In this document: one piece after another, positions 34,959 through 44,391 of the stretch
How the letters are laid out: every line of letters begins with the position of its first letter
How positions within the stretch are numbered: position 1 is the first letter of the stretch
Origin: an uncultured Lachnospiraceae bacterium
GTDB lineage: Bacteria > Bacillota > Clostridia > Lachnospirales > Lachnospiraceae
Direction: 5' to 3'
Length of the DNA stretch: 59,893 bases
Assembly (NCBI GenBank): GCA_900553355.1
Contig: USDK01000008.1
Span: 1-59,893 of the forward strand
Notes under the pieces: model-generated
The model's database searches: none
What the model saw: only the letters and a program-made list of their open reading frames with translations
Told to the model about the DNA's origin: nothing
Translations under genes and position numbers: made by a program

Positions 34959-35903
34959 CTAATTTTTAAAAATAAAAGTAAAAAAAAGACAGGAAATCAG
35001 GCTGGTCACCACTGCGGTGGCCAGCTTTTCTGCAATATAGGGAAAAATCTTAAGATCAGTCTTACGGATTACAGAGGCTGTCTGAGCGACACAGCAAAGG
35101 CCTCCGAAAGAGGTAAGAAACATAACCGCAGTATAACAGGCCACAGGCGAGAGATCCAGGCTGCACAGATAAATGACACCATTTGTCATTTCCATGGAAG
35201 GAATCAGAAGGACTTGGAATAGAAGCGGCAGCCATGAAAGGGAAGATAACAAAGTGAACAGAATTGAAAACAGCATAATATATCCTCCGATCCGGGTGAT
35301 GTTTTCGATGGCATCCATAATGCAGGTGTCGATGAGAGAATCAGGAAGGGAACTGCCGGAATTTCTGGAAGCCGGCATATGGGAGTCGAAGCGTGGAGAC
35401 GAAATATGCAAAAATTTCCGGAAAAACAGACTGCATAAAAGTGGAACGCCTAAGATCAACATCAGGGATGGCACAGCCAGAGAAGGAGCCTGAAGACACT
35501 GGAAGACGAGAAAGCTCACGATGAATCCAGGGCTTGTATTGTTACAAAAAGAAAGAAGATATTTTCCTTCCTGCAAGGAAATACGCTGTTTGTCAAGAAG
35601 ATCGGCAGTCACTTTTGCGCCCATCGGGCATCCGCAGAAAAAGCCTGTGATCATGGCAAAAGAACCGTACAAAGACACGTGAAAAAAACGGCCCAGAACA
35701 GGGAAGGCAAGCCTGGAAAGCCATAAAGCTGCGTCGGTACGGAGCAGAAAATTTGATGCGATGAAAAAAGGAAGCAAAGTAGGAAGAACCGTCCGGAACC
35801 AAAGCAGAAGACCATTTGAAGAACCCTGGAACACAAGCTCTGGAAACAGCAGCATCAGAAAAAATAAAAGGATGGAAACAGAGGCAGAAAAGTAACGTTT
35901 CAA
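34959..35903 (-). CDS. ylbJ: YlbJ-like sporulation integral membrane protein (Gate domain)
   Basis: A 314-residue protein with about eight membrane helices and nucleoside-recognition/Gate-type segments such as FFCGCPMGAKVTADL and CNNTSPGFIVSF. YlbJ is needed for spore cortex formation in Bacillus and lies next to rsmD-coaD there, as here, though inverted. It is shorter than Bacillus YlbJ (about 400). The start is TTG at 35903, with GGAAGGCGG upstream. Another member of the Gate family is possible. Confidence 0.78.
   Translation of the reverse strand: MKRYFSASVSILLFFLMLLFPELVFQGSSNGLLLWFRTVLPTLLPFFIASNFLLRTDAALWLSRLAFPVLGRFFHVSLYGSFAMITGFFCGCPMGAKVTADLLDKQRISLQEGKYLLSFCNNTSPGFIVSFLVFQCLQAPSLAVPSLMLILGVPLLCSLFFRKFLHISSPRFDSHMPASRNSGSSLPDSLIDTCIMDAIENITRIGGYIMLFSILFTLLSSLSWLPLLFQVLLIPSMEMTNGVIYLCSLDLSPVACYTAVMFLTSFGGLCCVAQTASVIRKTDLKIFPYIAEKLATAVVTSLISCLFFTFIFKN
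35001..35027 (+). terminator. Hairpin terminator for the + strand unit, inside the ylbJ-like gene
   Basis: GCTGGTCACC (35001-35010) pairs with GGTGGCCAGC (35015-35024) around ACTGC, with a single T-G pair, followed by TTTTC. It lies inside the coding end of the convergent gene, so it serves the rsmD-coaD unit from within a neighbour's codons. The T tract is short. Confidence 0.5.
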
Positions 35904-35952
35904 TCATGCACCGCCTTCCAGGGATTTCTTTTATCAATATTTATGGGCATGG

Positions 35953-35981
35953 TTGATTTTTTATTCCGAATGTTTCATAAT
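35953..35981 (+). promoter_or_regulatory. Sigma-A-type promoter of pepD
   Basis: TTGATT at 35953-35958, a 17-base spacer, and CATAAT at 35976-35981, about 40 bases before the pepD start. It lies in the divergent gap between ylbJ and pepD. Confidence 0.55.
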
Positions 35982-36021
35982 AGAGCTAGAAAATCTATCA
36001 AAAGAAGAGAGGTATATAGAA

Positions 36022-37470
36022 ATGGCAGTATTAGACAATCTTGAGCCAAAACAGGTGTTTCATTTCTTCGAGGAGCTGTGCAAAATACCGCATGAGACTT
36101 TTGACACGAAGCGGATCAGCGACTATTGCGTCTCCTTCGCAAAGGAGAGAGGCCTGGAGGTCTCTCAGGATGACACGAATAATGTCATCATCAAAAAGCC
36201 GGGAACTGCCGGATATGAGAACAGCGAGCCGGTAATTCTGCAGGGACATCTTGACATGGTCTGCGAGAAGACTCCGGATTCCGACCACGATTTCAAGAAA
36301 GACGGGCTGGAGCTTTACGTGGAAGACGGCTATGTCCGTGCGAAGAACACATCCCTTGGAGGAGATGACGGCATTGCAGTAGCGATGGCAATGGCAATCC
36401 TGGACAGTGATGACATTGAGCATCCGCCAATCGAAGCGGTGTTTACTGTGGATGAAGAGACAGGTATGGGCGGAGCAGAAGCGGTCGATTTGTCACAGTT
36501 AAAGGGGAAGATGCTGATCAACATTGATTCCGAAGAGGAAGGTATCCTGACAACAGGCTGTGCAGGCGGTATCTTCTATAAGACCGTGATCCCGATGAAA
36601 AAAGAACCGGCTGAGGGCAGCCTGGTAACGATCAAGATCCATGGCCTTCTGGGAGGACACTCTGGAAATGAGATCCATAAACAGAGAGGAAATGCCAACA
36701 AGATGATGGGCAGGCTTCTGTATCGTCTGGGGAAAGAGACAGACCTGCGCCTGACAGAAATCTCTGGAGGAAGCAAGGATAATGTCATCACAATGAACGC
36801 GACGGCCGGCGTGCTGGTTCCGTCTGACCAGGCCGGAAAGGTTGCTGAGATGACAGAAGAAATGAAGAAGATCTGGCTGGATGAGTTTATGGGGGAAGAG
36901 CCTGGTCTGGCAGTAGATTTTGAGACAAAGAATGACGTACATATGGATGCTTATGATAAGGATTCTACGAAGAGAGTTATCGCTTATCTGGAGATCTGCC
37001 CGAACGGCTTACAGGAATACAGCCGTAAGCTGAAGGGAATTGTAGAAAGCTCGCTGAATCTTGGCGTGATTGAGTGTGATGATACTTCTGTGACAACACA
37101 GTATCTGATCCGCAGTTCCGTAGAGAGCAGAAAGCAGCAGATGCGTGAGCAGGTAGAGCAGTGTGCCATCCTTGCAGGAGGAAAAGGTGAGACGACCGGA
37201 GAGTATCCGGCATGGCAGTATAAACAGGATTCCAGGCTTCGTCCTCTTATGGTAGAGACCTACAAGGAATTATACGGAAAAGAACCAGTTGTATCCGCAG
37301 TACATGCGGGACTGGAATGTGGTCTCTTCCTTGGTAAACGCCCGGATCTGGACTGTGTATCCTGCGGACCTAATCTTCTGGATATCCATTCCTTTAATGA
37401 GCATCTGGATATTGCATCTACACAGAGAACCTGGGAATATCTCCTGGCGATCTTAAAGAAATGCAAATAA
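36022..37470 (+). CDS. pepD: Aminoacyl-histidine dipeptidase (beta-Ala-His dipeptidase, PepD)
   Basis: An M20-family metallopeptidase of 482 residues that cleaves Xaa-His dipeptides. Metal-binding motifs include LQGHLDMVCEK, LGGDDGIAVAMAM and TVDEETGMGGA, with the late ligand in SFNEHLD; the lid domain carries GLLGGHSGNEIHKQRGNA in part. The ATG at 36022 gives the usual MAVLDNLEPKQVFHFFEEL start, with GAGAGG upstream. A terminator follows. Confidence 0.95.
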   Translation: MAVLDNLEPKQVFHFFEELCKIPHETFDTKRISDYCVSFAKERGLEVSQDDTNNVIIKKPGTAGYENSEPVILQGHLDMVCEKTPDSDHDFKKDGLELYVEDGYVRAKNTSLGGDDGIAVAMAMAILDSDDIEHPPIEAVFTVDEETGMGGAEAVDLSQLKGKMLINIDSEEEGILTTGCAGGIFYKTVIPMKKEPAEGSLVTIKIHGLLGGHSGNEIHKQRGNANKMMGRLLYRLGKETDLRLTEISGGSKDNVITMNATAGVLVPSDQAGKVAEMTEEMKKIWLDEFMGEEPGLAVDFETKNDVHMDAYDKDSTKRVIAYLEICPNGLQEYSRKLKGIVESSLNLGVIECDDTSVTTQYLIRSSVESRKQQMREQVEQCAILAGGKGETTGEYPAWQYKQDSRLRPLMVETYKELYGKEPVVSAVHAGLECGLFLGKRPDLDCVSCGPNLLDIHSFNEHLDIASTQRTWEYLLAILKKCK

Positions 37471-37491
37471 AGTGACAGAGAAACGAAAATG

Positions 37492-37529
37492 GCCGGCTTT
37501 CCACCTTTTGGAGAGCCGGTCTTTTTTTT
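37492..37529 (+). terminator. Rho-independent terminator after pepD
   Basis: GCCGGCTTTCC pairs with GGAGAGCCGGT around ACCTTTT and is followed by eight T. A strong terminator about 20 bases after the pepD stop. Confidence 0.85.
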
Positions 37530-37585
37530 CGCCCGTCTGCATACACTGGTATGAATCGGCAAAACAGGTTAGGAAGGATGCTGTC

Positions 37586-38299
37586 GTGAAATATCGGATT
37601 TACAGAAATTATATGGTACTTCTCTTTCTTCTTGCGCTGTTCAGTGTTCTGGGGACTGAATCAATGTATGAAAAGGGCAGGTATTTCGGCATGCAGAAGC
37701 AGACGCTGGATGATCCGGAATATAGGAGTGGATTTTTCAGTGAAAAAATGTGGGAACAAGAGGATTACCTGTCTTTGGAGTGTAAAACTTTCCTGAAAAA
37801 TGTGGAAAAAGAAGCGATTTATTTCCCGATTCCCGAATCCTCTGTGGATAAGTCCCTTAAAATTTCCTTCACTGATTCCTGGATGAGTGAGCGGAAATAC
37901 AAGGGGGTAAACGGCCATGAGGGCACAGATATCATGGCCTTAAGGAATGAAAGGGGGATCTATCCGGTCTTAAGTATATCAGACGGAACCGTGACAAATA
38001 AGGGATGGCTGGAAAAAGGCGGTTACAGGATCGGGATTACGTCAGATAGTGGTACCTATTATTACTACGCCCATCTGGAATCTTATGCCGACCTGGAAGA
38101 AGGAGATTTTGTAAAGGCCGGTCAGCTTCTGGGATACATGGGAGATTCTGGATATGGTCCAGAGGGAACTGTAGGGAAATTTGATGTACATCTTCATTTT
38201 GGAATCTATCTTTACCAGGATGAAAATGAAATCAGTTTTAATCCTTATTATCTGCTGCGGTATCTGGAAAAAGACAAATTAAAATATGCATATTCCTAG
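37586..38299 (+). CDS. M23 family metallopeptidase, membrane anchored
   Basis: A 237-residue protein with an N-terminal membrane helix (MVLLFLLALFSVLG) and a C-terminal M23 (LytM) domain. Zinc motifs are HEGTDIM (HxxxD) and VHLHFGI (HxH), both intact, so it is probably an active peptidoglycan endopeptidase outside the membrane. The GTG at 37586 is chosen because AGGAAGGA lies 7 bases upstream; the open frame before it overlaps the pepD terminator. Confidence 0.9.
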   Translation: MKYRIYRNYMVLLFLLALFSVLGTESMYEKGRYFGMQKQTLDDPEYRSGFFSEKMWEQEDYLSLECKTFLKNVEKEAIYFPIPESSVDKSLKISFTDSWMSERKYKGVNGHEGTDIMALRNERGIYPVLSISDGTVTNKGWLEKGGYRIGITSDSGTYYYYAHLESYADLEEGDFVKAGQLLGYMGDSGYGPEGTVGKFDVHLHFGIYLYQDENEISFNPYYLLRYLEKDKLKYAYS

Positions 38300-38363
38300 A
38301 GTTATGGGATGGGATGTGTTATACTAAAATATGTATGTGCAAAAATAGAACTGGAGGAATGCT

Positions 38364-39743
38364 ATGAATCTGCCTCTTACCTTTGAGGAAAAAATGAAAG
38401 ATCTCCTGAAAGGAGAGTTTGACGAATACATAGCCTGCTATGAAGAACCCAGATATTACGGGCTGCGGGTCAACACCAGGAAAATATCTGTTCCGGAGTT
38501 TGAGCGGATCTGTCCGTTTCCAATCCGGCCGGTTCCGTGGATTTCCAATGGATTTTATTACGATGGGGAAACGGTATCGCCGGCAAAGCATCCCTATTAT
38601 TATGCCGGACTCTATTATCTGCAGGAGCCAAGTGCAATGACGCCGGCCAACAGACTGCCGATAGAGCCGGGAGACAAAGTGCTGGATCTGTGTGCGGCGC
38701 CGGGCGGAAAGGCCACAGAACTTGGAGCACGTCTGAAAGGCGAAGGGTTTCTGGCTGCCAATGATATCAGCAGTTCCAGGGCAAAGGGACTGTTGAAAAA
38801 TATCGAGGTTTTCGGAATCGGAAATGTATTGGTGTCCTGTGAGGAACCGGGAAGACTGGAACAGTATTTTCCGGAGTATTTTGATAAGATCCTGATTGAT
38901 GCGCCTTGTTCCGGGGAAGGAATGTTCCGGAAGGACCGGAAGATGGTACGCGCCTGGGAAGAGCACGGCCCTGAGTTTTTCAGTAATATTCAGAAAAACG
39001 TAATTCTTCAGGCTGCGCGAATGCTGAAGCCGGGTGGGATGATGCTTTATTCCACCTGTACTTTTGACGAAAGAGAAAACGAACAGATTATTGTACATCT
39101 TCTTGAGACGTATCCAGAATTTCAGATCCTTCCGATGGAGCCGTATGAAGGATTCGCGCAGGGAATGCCGGAAAGGGTACCGGGAGGACCGGAGGCGCTT
39201 AAGGATACTGTACGCATTTTCCCTCACCGGATGAAGGGAGAGGGACATTACCTGGCGCTCCTTCAAAAGGGGAAAAAAGAAGAAGAAAAACCAGTAATGG
39301 TTCCGGGAAGGAAGAAAAAGGTTCCCGGAGAACTGAAAGAATTCTGGACGCACATCCAGAGACCTCTGGATGAAGGACGGCTGGAAATACGGGGGGACAA
39401 GATCTATGAGATGCCGGAAGGGCTGCCGGATATGAAGGGACTTCGTTTTCTGCGGACAGGCCTTTTGCTTGGCGAACTGAAGAAAAACCGGTTTGAGCCA
39501 AGCCAGGCTTTTGCCATGGCTCTTAGAAAGGATGAATATGATTCCTGTATCGATCTTGCGGCTGACGATGAAAGAGTGATTCGTTACCTGAAGGGAGAGA
39601 CTCTGGATGTGGAAAGCCTGGTAAAAGATGGAGCCCAGGGCTGGCATCTGGTGTGTGTAGACGGCTATCCTCTTGGATGGGGGAAAGTAAGCCGGGGCGT
39701 TCTGAAGAACAAATATCTTCCGGGATGGAGGATCTGCGGATGA
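38364..39743 (+). CDS. RsmB/RsmF-type RNA (cytosine-C5)-methyltransferase
   Basis: A 459-residue NOL1/NOP2/Sun-family enzyme. It has the SAM motif VLDLCAAPGGKATELG, the DAPCSGEGMFRKD catalytic motif, and the second Cys in STCTFDERENE. The C-terminal third (about residues 300-459) resembles the RsmF extra domain. The target rRNA or tRNA position cannot be told from sequence. Its stop overlaps the next start. TGTTATACT at 38327-38335 may be its -10. Confidence 0.9.
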   Translation: MNLPLTFEEKMKDLLKGEFDEYIACYEEPRYYGLRVNTRKISVPEFERICPFPIRPVPWISNGFYYDGETVSPAKHPYYYAGLYYLQEPSAMTPANRLPIEPGDKVLDLCAAPGGKATELGARLKGEGFLAANDISSSRAKGLLKNIEVFGIGNVLVSCEEPGRLEQYFPEYFDKILIDAPCSGEGMFRKDRKMVRAWEEHGPEFFSNIQKNVILQAARMLKPGGMMLYSTCTFDERENEQIIVHLLETYPEFQILPMEPYEGFAQGMPERVPGGPEALKDTVRIFPHRMKGEGHYLALLQKGKKEEEKPVMVPGRKKKVPGELKEFWTHIQRPLDEGRLEIRGDKIYEMPEGLPDMKGLRFLRTGLLLGELKKNRFEPSQAFAMALRKDEYDSCIDLAADDERVIRYLKGETLDVESLVKDGAQGWHLVCVDGYPLGWGKVSRGVLKNKYLPGWRICG

Positions 39744-40474
39744 TGCGGCTGGATAAATTCCTGGCTGAGATGGGTGCAGGATCCCGGCAGGAAGTAAAAA
39801 AATATATCCGGAAAGGCCTGGTATCAGTCAATGGAGATACCGTCCTGGAACCAAAAGAAAAGATTGATGAACAAAATGACCGTGTCTGTCTGCAGGGGAA
39901 TCTGGTAGAGTATGCGGCCTTTGAGTATTATATGCTGAATAAGCCGGCAGGCGTGGTATCGGCGGCGAAGGATCCAAAAGACACTACTGTGGTCGACCTG
40001 ATCAAAGACAAAAAAAGAAAGGATCTGTTTCCGGCCGGGAGACTTGACAAAGATACAGAAGGTCTCCTTCTGATTACCAACGACGGCGCCCTGGCTCACA
40101 GACTTCTGTCGCCGGCAAGGCATGTGGACAAGACCTACTTTGTCCGTGTGGATGGAATGGTTACAAAGGCAGAGCAGGACGCATTCCGTCAGGGAATCAA
40201 TATTGGAACAGATGAAGAGGAGGAATGGACAAAACCGGCGAGAATGGAGATCCAGAAGAGCGCCGGGATCTCAGAAGTACTCCTTACGATTCAGGAGGGA
40301 AAATATCATCAGATCAAGCGGATGTTCCAGGCCGTTGGGATGCAGGTGATTTACCTGAAGCGCCTGACTATGGGCAATTTAACGCTGGATCCAGAACTAA
40401 AGCCGGGAGAGTACCGGCTGTTGACGAAAGAGGAGCTGATTAATGTTACAGACGAAGATGCTGGAGGGCATTGA
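39740..40474 (+). CDS. RsuA/RluB/RluE-family pseudouridine synthase
   Basis: A 244-residue protein with an N-terminal S4 domain (RLDKFLAEMGAGSRQEVKKYI) and the RsuA-type catalytic domain with GRLDKDTEGLLLITNDG, where the Asp is catalytic. GGAGGA at 39727-39732 fits the ATG at 39740 best; the ATG at 39743 is the alternative. It overlaps both neighbours. Whether it acts on 16S or 23S rRNA is open. Confidence 0.92.
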   Translation: MMRLDKFLAEMGAGSRQEVKKYIRKGLVSVNGDTVLEPKEKIDEQNDRVCLQGNLVEYAAFEYYMLNKPAGVVSAAKDPKDTTVVDLIKDKKRKDLFPAGRLDKDTEGLLLITNDGALAHRLLSPARHVDKTYFVRVDGMVTKAEQDAFRQGINIGTDEEEEWTKPARMEIQKSAGISEVLLTIQEGKYHQIKRMFQAVGMQVIYLKRLTMGNLTLDPELKPGEYRLLTKEELINVTDEDAGGH

Positions 40475-41129
40475 AGGAATTATTTTTGATATGGATGGGA
40501 CCCTTTTGGACTCTATGTGGATATGGCCGTCTATTGACGATGATTATCTGGAAAAATATAATCTGACAAAGCCGGAACATTTTCATGAGGCTATGGAAGG
40601 TATGAGTTATTCAGAGGTAGCCCAGTATTTTCTGGACACTTTTCCCCAGCTTGCATGTACCAGACAGGAAGTCATGGATGAATGGATCCTGATGGCACGG
40701 GAGAAGTACTGCACCCAGGTGGAGATGAAGGATGGTGTCTATTCCTTTATCTGCCAGATGCGGAGGCAGGGGAAAAAGATCGGTATTGCCACCAGCAACG
40801 CCAGAGAACTGACGGAAGAAGCTCTGCGTGCTCTTGAGATTGCTGATCTGTTTGATGTAGTGCGAACGGCTGGAGAGGCAGGCGCCGGGAAACCGGCTCC
40901 GGACGTCTATCTGATGGTGGCTGGAGAAATGAATCTTTCTCCGGACCGGTGCCTGGTGTTCGAGGATGTGCCTATGGGGATCCTGGCCGGGAAAAATGCC
41001 GGCATGAGAGTCTGTGCGGTGGAAGATGATTTTTCCAGGCCGCAGATCCGGAAAAAAAGAGAACTTGCTGATTACTATATACAGGATTATTATGATATCC
41101 AAAACGAGACTTATGAGGTGCTGGAATGA
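40443..41129 (+). CDS. HAD family hydrolase (beta-phosphoglucomutase-like)
   Basis: A 228-residue HAD phosphatase with motif I FDMDGTLLDS, motif II ATSNARE, motif III lysine in GAGKPAPDVYL, and motif IV FEDVPMGILAGKNAGM. The cap domain is helical. The substrate is unknown. It overlaps the pseudouridine synthase by 32 bases, with GAGGAG before the ATG. Confidence 0.9.
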   Translation: MLQTKMLEGIEGIIFDMDGTLLDSMWIWPSIDDDYLEKYNLTKPEHFHEAMEGMSYSEVAQYFLDTFPQLACTRQEVMDEWILMAREKYCTQVEMKDGVYSFICQMRRQGKKIGIATSNARELTEEALRALEIADLFDVVRTAGEAGAGKPAPDVYLMVAGEMNLSPDRCLVFEDVPMGILAGKNAGMRVCAVEDDFSRPQIRKKRELADYYIQDYYDIQNETYEVLE

Positions 41130-43003
41130 GACATGATTTTTTGCCCCTTGGGCGTAAAGATATGGAGGCGCGAGGATGGGACCAGGTGGATTTTGTATAT
41201 ATATCCGGGGATGCTTATGTAGATCATCCTTCTTTTGGCCCTGCGATCATCACCCGGCATCTGGAGGCGCATGGCTATAAAGTAGGGATCATTGCCCAGC
41301 CGGACTGGAGAGACAAGGAATCTGTCACGGAGTATGGAGAACCCAGGCTTGGATTTCTGGTATCGGCCGGAAACATGGATTCTATGGTCAATCATTATAC
41401 GGTTTCAAAAAAGCGAAGAAGAACCGATGCCTATACGCCAGGCGGCGTGATCGGAAAACGTCCGGATTATGCCGTTGTGGTGTATGGGAATCTGATCCGC
41501 CAGACCTATAAAAAAACGCCCATCATTCTTGGCGGTATTGAAGCGAGCCTTCGCAGGATGGCTCATTACGATTACTGGTCTGACCGTCTGAAGCGTTCGG
41601 TCCTGCTGGATTCAGGAGCTGACCTGATTTCCTACGGAATGGGGGAGCGTTCGATCCTGGAGATTGCAGATGCACTGGATGCAGGGATTGATATCAAGGA
41701 TCTGACCTATATTCCCGGGACAGTATTTCGGACCAGTTCTCTTAAAAATGTCTATGAGCCTGTGATTCTGCCGGGGTATGAAGAAATGAGGAGAGATAAG
41801 CTTTCCTATGCCAGAAGTTTTTATATACAGTACTGCAACACGGATCCATTTACCGGAAGATGCCTGGCGGAGCCCTATAATGACCATTTGTATGTGGTAC
41901 AGAATCCGCCTTCCCGGCCCCTTGACCAGGAGGAAATGGATACGGTATATGGTTATCCCTATATGCGGACCTGGCATCCTTCTTATGAAAAAGAGGGAGG
42001 GATCCCGGCGGTCTCGGAGATCAGGTTCAGCCTGATCAGCAACCGGGGATGTTTTGGCGGATGCAGTTTCTGTGCATTGACATTCCACCAGGGAAGGATT
42101 CTTCAGACCAGAAGCCATGAGTCTTTGATTCAGGAAGCGCGTAAGATGACGGAGGATCCGGATTTTAAGGGATATATCCACGATGTGGGAGGTCCGACGG
42201 CAAATTTCAGGGTGCCGTCATGTGAGAAACAACTGACCCACGGGGTCTGCAAAGACCGGCAGTGCCTGTTTCCAAAGCCATGCAGAAATCTGAAAGTGGA
42301 TCATACAGACTATGTCCGCCTGCTCCGGGAATTAAGAGAAATTCCGAAGGTAAAAAAGGTGTTTATCCGGTCGGGGATCCGGTTTGATTATGTGATGGCA
42401 GATCCGGATGATACATTTTTCCGGGAACTCTGTCAATATCATGTCAGCGGGCAGCTGAAAGTGGCTCCGGAGCATGTGTCGGACGCGGTGCTGGAAGAGA
42501 TGGGAAAGCCGAAAAATGACGTCTACCAGTCTTTTGTAAAAAAATATCAGAAGATCAACAGGGAACTGGGCAAGGATCAGTATCTGGTGCCTTATCTGAT
42601 GTCCTCCCATCCGGGATCGACAATGAAAGAGGCGGTAAAGCTGGCAGAATATTTAAGAGATTTGGGATATATGCCGGAGCAGGTACAGGATTTTTATCCT
42701 ACGCCGTCTACGATTTCTACCTGTATGTATTACACGGGGGTGGATCCCCGGAATATGAAGCCGGTTTATGTGCCGAAAAATCCCCATGAGAAGGCGATGC
42801 AGAGGGCGCTGATCCAGTACCGGGATCCGAAAAATTATGACCTGGTCCTGGAGGCGCTGAAAAAGGCGGGACGCATGGACCTTGTCGGGTATGACCGCCA
42901 TTGTCTGATCCGTCCGAAAAAGAGTGAGCCGGCGAAGAATCCCCAAAAAACAAAAAAGAAAAAGACAATCCGAAATGTTCATAAAAAGAAGGGAAAGAAA
43001 TGA
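41126..43003 (+). CDS. YgiQ family radical SAM protein
   Basis: A 625-residue UPF0313/YgiQ protein. It has an N-terminal B12-binding-like domain (GDAYVDHPSFGPAIITRHLE in part), the radical SAM cluster motif CFGGCSFC near residue 309, and a basic lysine-rich C-terminal tail. The reaction is unknown. It starts in the stop of the HAD gene (ATGA) and ends in the start of the SDR gene in the same way. Confidence 0.92.
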   Translation: MRHDFLPLGRKDMEARGWDQVDFVYISGDAYVDHPSFGPAIITRHLEAHGYKVGIIAQPDWRDKESVTEYGEPRLGFLVSAGNMDSMVNHYTVSKKRRRTDAYTPGGVIGKRPDYAVVVYGNLIRQTYKKTPIILGGIEASLRRMAHYDYWSDRLKRSVLLDSGADLISYGMGERSILEIADALDAGIDIKDLTYIPGTVFRTSSLKNVYEPVILPGYEEMRRDKLSYARSFYIQYCNTDPFTGRCLAEPYNDHLYVVQNPPSRPLDQEEMDTVYGYPYMRTWHPSYEKEGGIPAVSEIRFSLISNRGCFGGCSFCALTFHQGRILQTRSHESLIQEARKMTEDPDFKGYIHDVGGPTANFRVPSCEKQLTHGVCKDRQCLFPKPCRNLKVDHTDYVRLLRELREIPKVKKVFIRSGIRFDYVMADPDDTFFRELCQYHVSGQLKVAPEHVSDAVLEEMGKPKNDVYQSFVKKYQKINRELGKDQYLVPYLMSSHPGSTMKEAVKLAEYLRDLGYMPEQVQDFYPTPSTISTCMYYTGVDPRNMKPVYVPKNPHEKAMQRALIQYRDPKNYDLVLEALKKAGRMDLVGYDRHCLIRPKKSEPAKNPQKTKKKKTIRNVHKKKGKK

Positions 43004-43764
43004 GAATCGCACTGGTTACGGGGGCGTCTTCCGGAATGGGACGGGAATTTGTAAGACAGATCCCGGGTCTGTATCGGCATCTGGATGAAATCTGGGTATC
43101 AGCAAGAAGAACAGAGCGCTTAAAGCAACTGAAGGAAGAGTGTTCCGTTCCCATACGGATTTTTGACGGGGATCTCAGGGAGGATGCAACCTTTGAGAAA
43201 ATCGAAGAAGAACTGAAAAAGCAGGAGCCAGAGATACGGATGCTGGTAAATGCAGCGGGCTTTGGGAAAATGGGAGGTTTTGAAAAGATTTCCCTTGAAG
43301 ACCAGCTGGAGATGATCGATCTGAACTGCCGGGTGCTGACGAAAATGACCGGCATCTGTCTGCCTTGTCTGTCAAAGGGGAGCCGGATTATCAATATTGC
43401 GTCTGCTGCGGCTTTTGCTCCACAGCCGGGGTTTGCCGTGTATGCCGCAGGCAAGGCGTATGTATACCGGTTGTCTGTCGCCCTCAGGGAAGAGCTGCGG
43501 GCAAGGGGGATCTTAGTGACTGCCGTATGTCCAGGTCCTGTGGATACGGAATTTTTCAAGATATCCGGAGAATTACCTGGGGCGCTGAAGACCACCTTTC
43601 GAGCGGATGTGCAGAAAGTGGTCCGGACGGCTTTGCAGGATGCGGTCAGTGGTAAGGCTGTATCGGTCTATGGGATGCCGATGAAGGCTGCCAGATTTTT
43701 CAGCGGACTGCTGCCGGATGCCTGTCTTGCCTTGTTTATGAAATGGGCCAATCAGATAAGATAA
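43000..43764 (+). CDS. SDR family NAD(P)-dependent oxidoreductase
   Basis: A 254-residue short-chain dehydrogenase with the nucleotide motif TGASSGMGRE, NAAG near residue 84, and the catalytic Tyr-Lys in YAAGKAY. The substrate is unknown. It is embedded between RNA-related genes with an ATGA overlap, so it is co-transcribed, but the functional link is not clear. Confidence 0.9.
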   Translation: MRIALVTGASSGMGREFVRQIPGLYRHLDEIWVSARRTERLKQLKEECSVPIRIFDGDLREDATFEKIEEELKKQEPEIRMLVNAAGFGKMGGFEKISLEDQLEMIDLNCRVLTKMTGICLPCLSKGSRIINIASAAAFAPQPGFAVYAAGKAYVYRLSVALREELRARGILVTAVCPGPVDTEFFKISGELPGALKTTFRADVQKVVRTALQDAVSGKAVSVYGMPMKAARFFSGLLPDACLALFMKWANQIR

Positions 43765-43787
43765 AGAAAAGGGAGTGTAAAGGAAAC

Positions 43788-44360
43788 ATGAAAATCGAAA
43801 AGGGACAGCCAGGATATATCAAAGCAAGAAAGCTTCGGTATCTGATGCTGGCTATCATAGAATTTGCAATCGTCATCGCCGTCTTTGTTCTGGGGTATGT
43901 ACAGACCGGCACAAAAATGAACCTGTTTACCGTGGCGGCCATTTTGGGATGTCTTCCGGCATCAAAAATGCTGGTAGAGTTTATCACCATGGCCCCCCAT
44001 AAAAGTATTGACGCAGGCATTTACCAGGAGCTGGAAGAAAAGGCAGGGCTTCTCATGCGAGCTTATGATCTGATTATTACCAGCACGGAAAAAGTAATGC
44101 CCGTGGATGCAGTCGTGGTTTCCGGACACGTGGTATGTGGATATACCAGCAGTCAGAAGACAAATGAGACTGTGCTTGCGCGTCATATCAAGACCACTCT
44201 GAAGAATAACTGCTATGATAAGATGACGGTGAAGATTTTCCACGATTACCACGCCTTTCTTGCCAGGGTGGAGGGAATGAATAATATTGCAGCGGTGCAG
44301 AAGCCGGACAGGCGGAGAGATCAGGCTATTTTAAATATTATTCTGAGCCTGGCGATGTAG
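43788..44360 (+). CDS. Conserved membrane protein of unknown function
   Basis: A 190-residue protein with two membrane helices (about residues 17-37 and 43-61) and a cytoplasmic or external alpha/beta domain of about 120 residues. I do not recognise the family. AAAGGAAAC lies before the ATG at 43788; an in-frame start 15 codons upstream would overlap the SDR gene. It sits between SDR and RluA-like genes in one unit. Confidence 0.75.
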   Translation: MKIEKGQPGYIKARKLRYLMLAIIEFAIVIAVFVLGYVQTGTKMNLFTVAAILGCLPASKMLVEFITMAPHKSIDAGIYQELEEKAGLLMRAYDLIITSTEKVMPVDAVVVSGHVVCGYTSSQKTNETVLARHIKTTLKNNCYDKMTVKIFHDYHAFLARVEGMNNIAAVQKPDRRRDQAILNIILSLAM

Positions 44361-44391
44361 ATACCTGGTGGTGTTTCTGAAAAGGACTACT

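Noticed and set aside
38319..39647. Long open frame on the - strand opposite the RsmF-like gene (over 440 codons)
   Set aside because: It is the antisense shadow of a well-supported methyltransferase gene, with no ribosome site, no recognisable domain and an odd composition.
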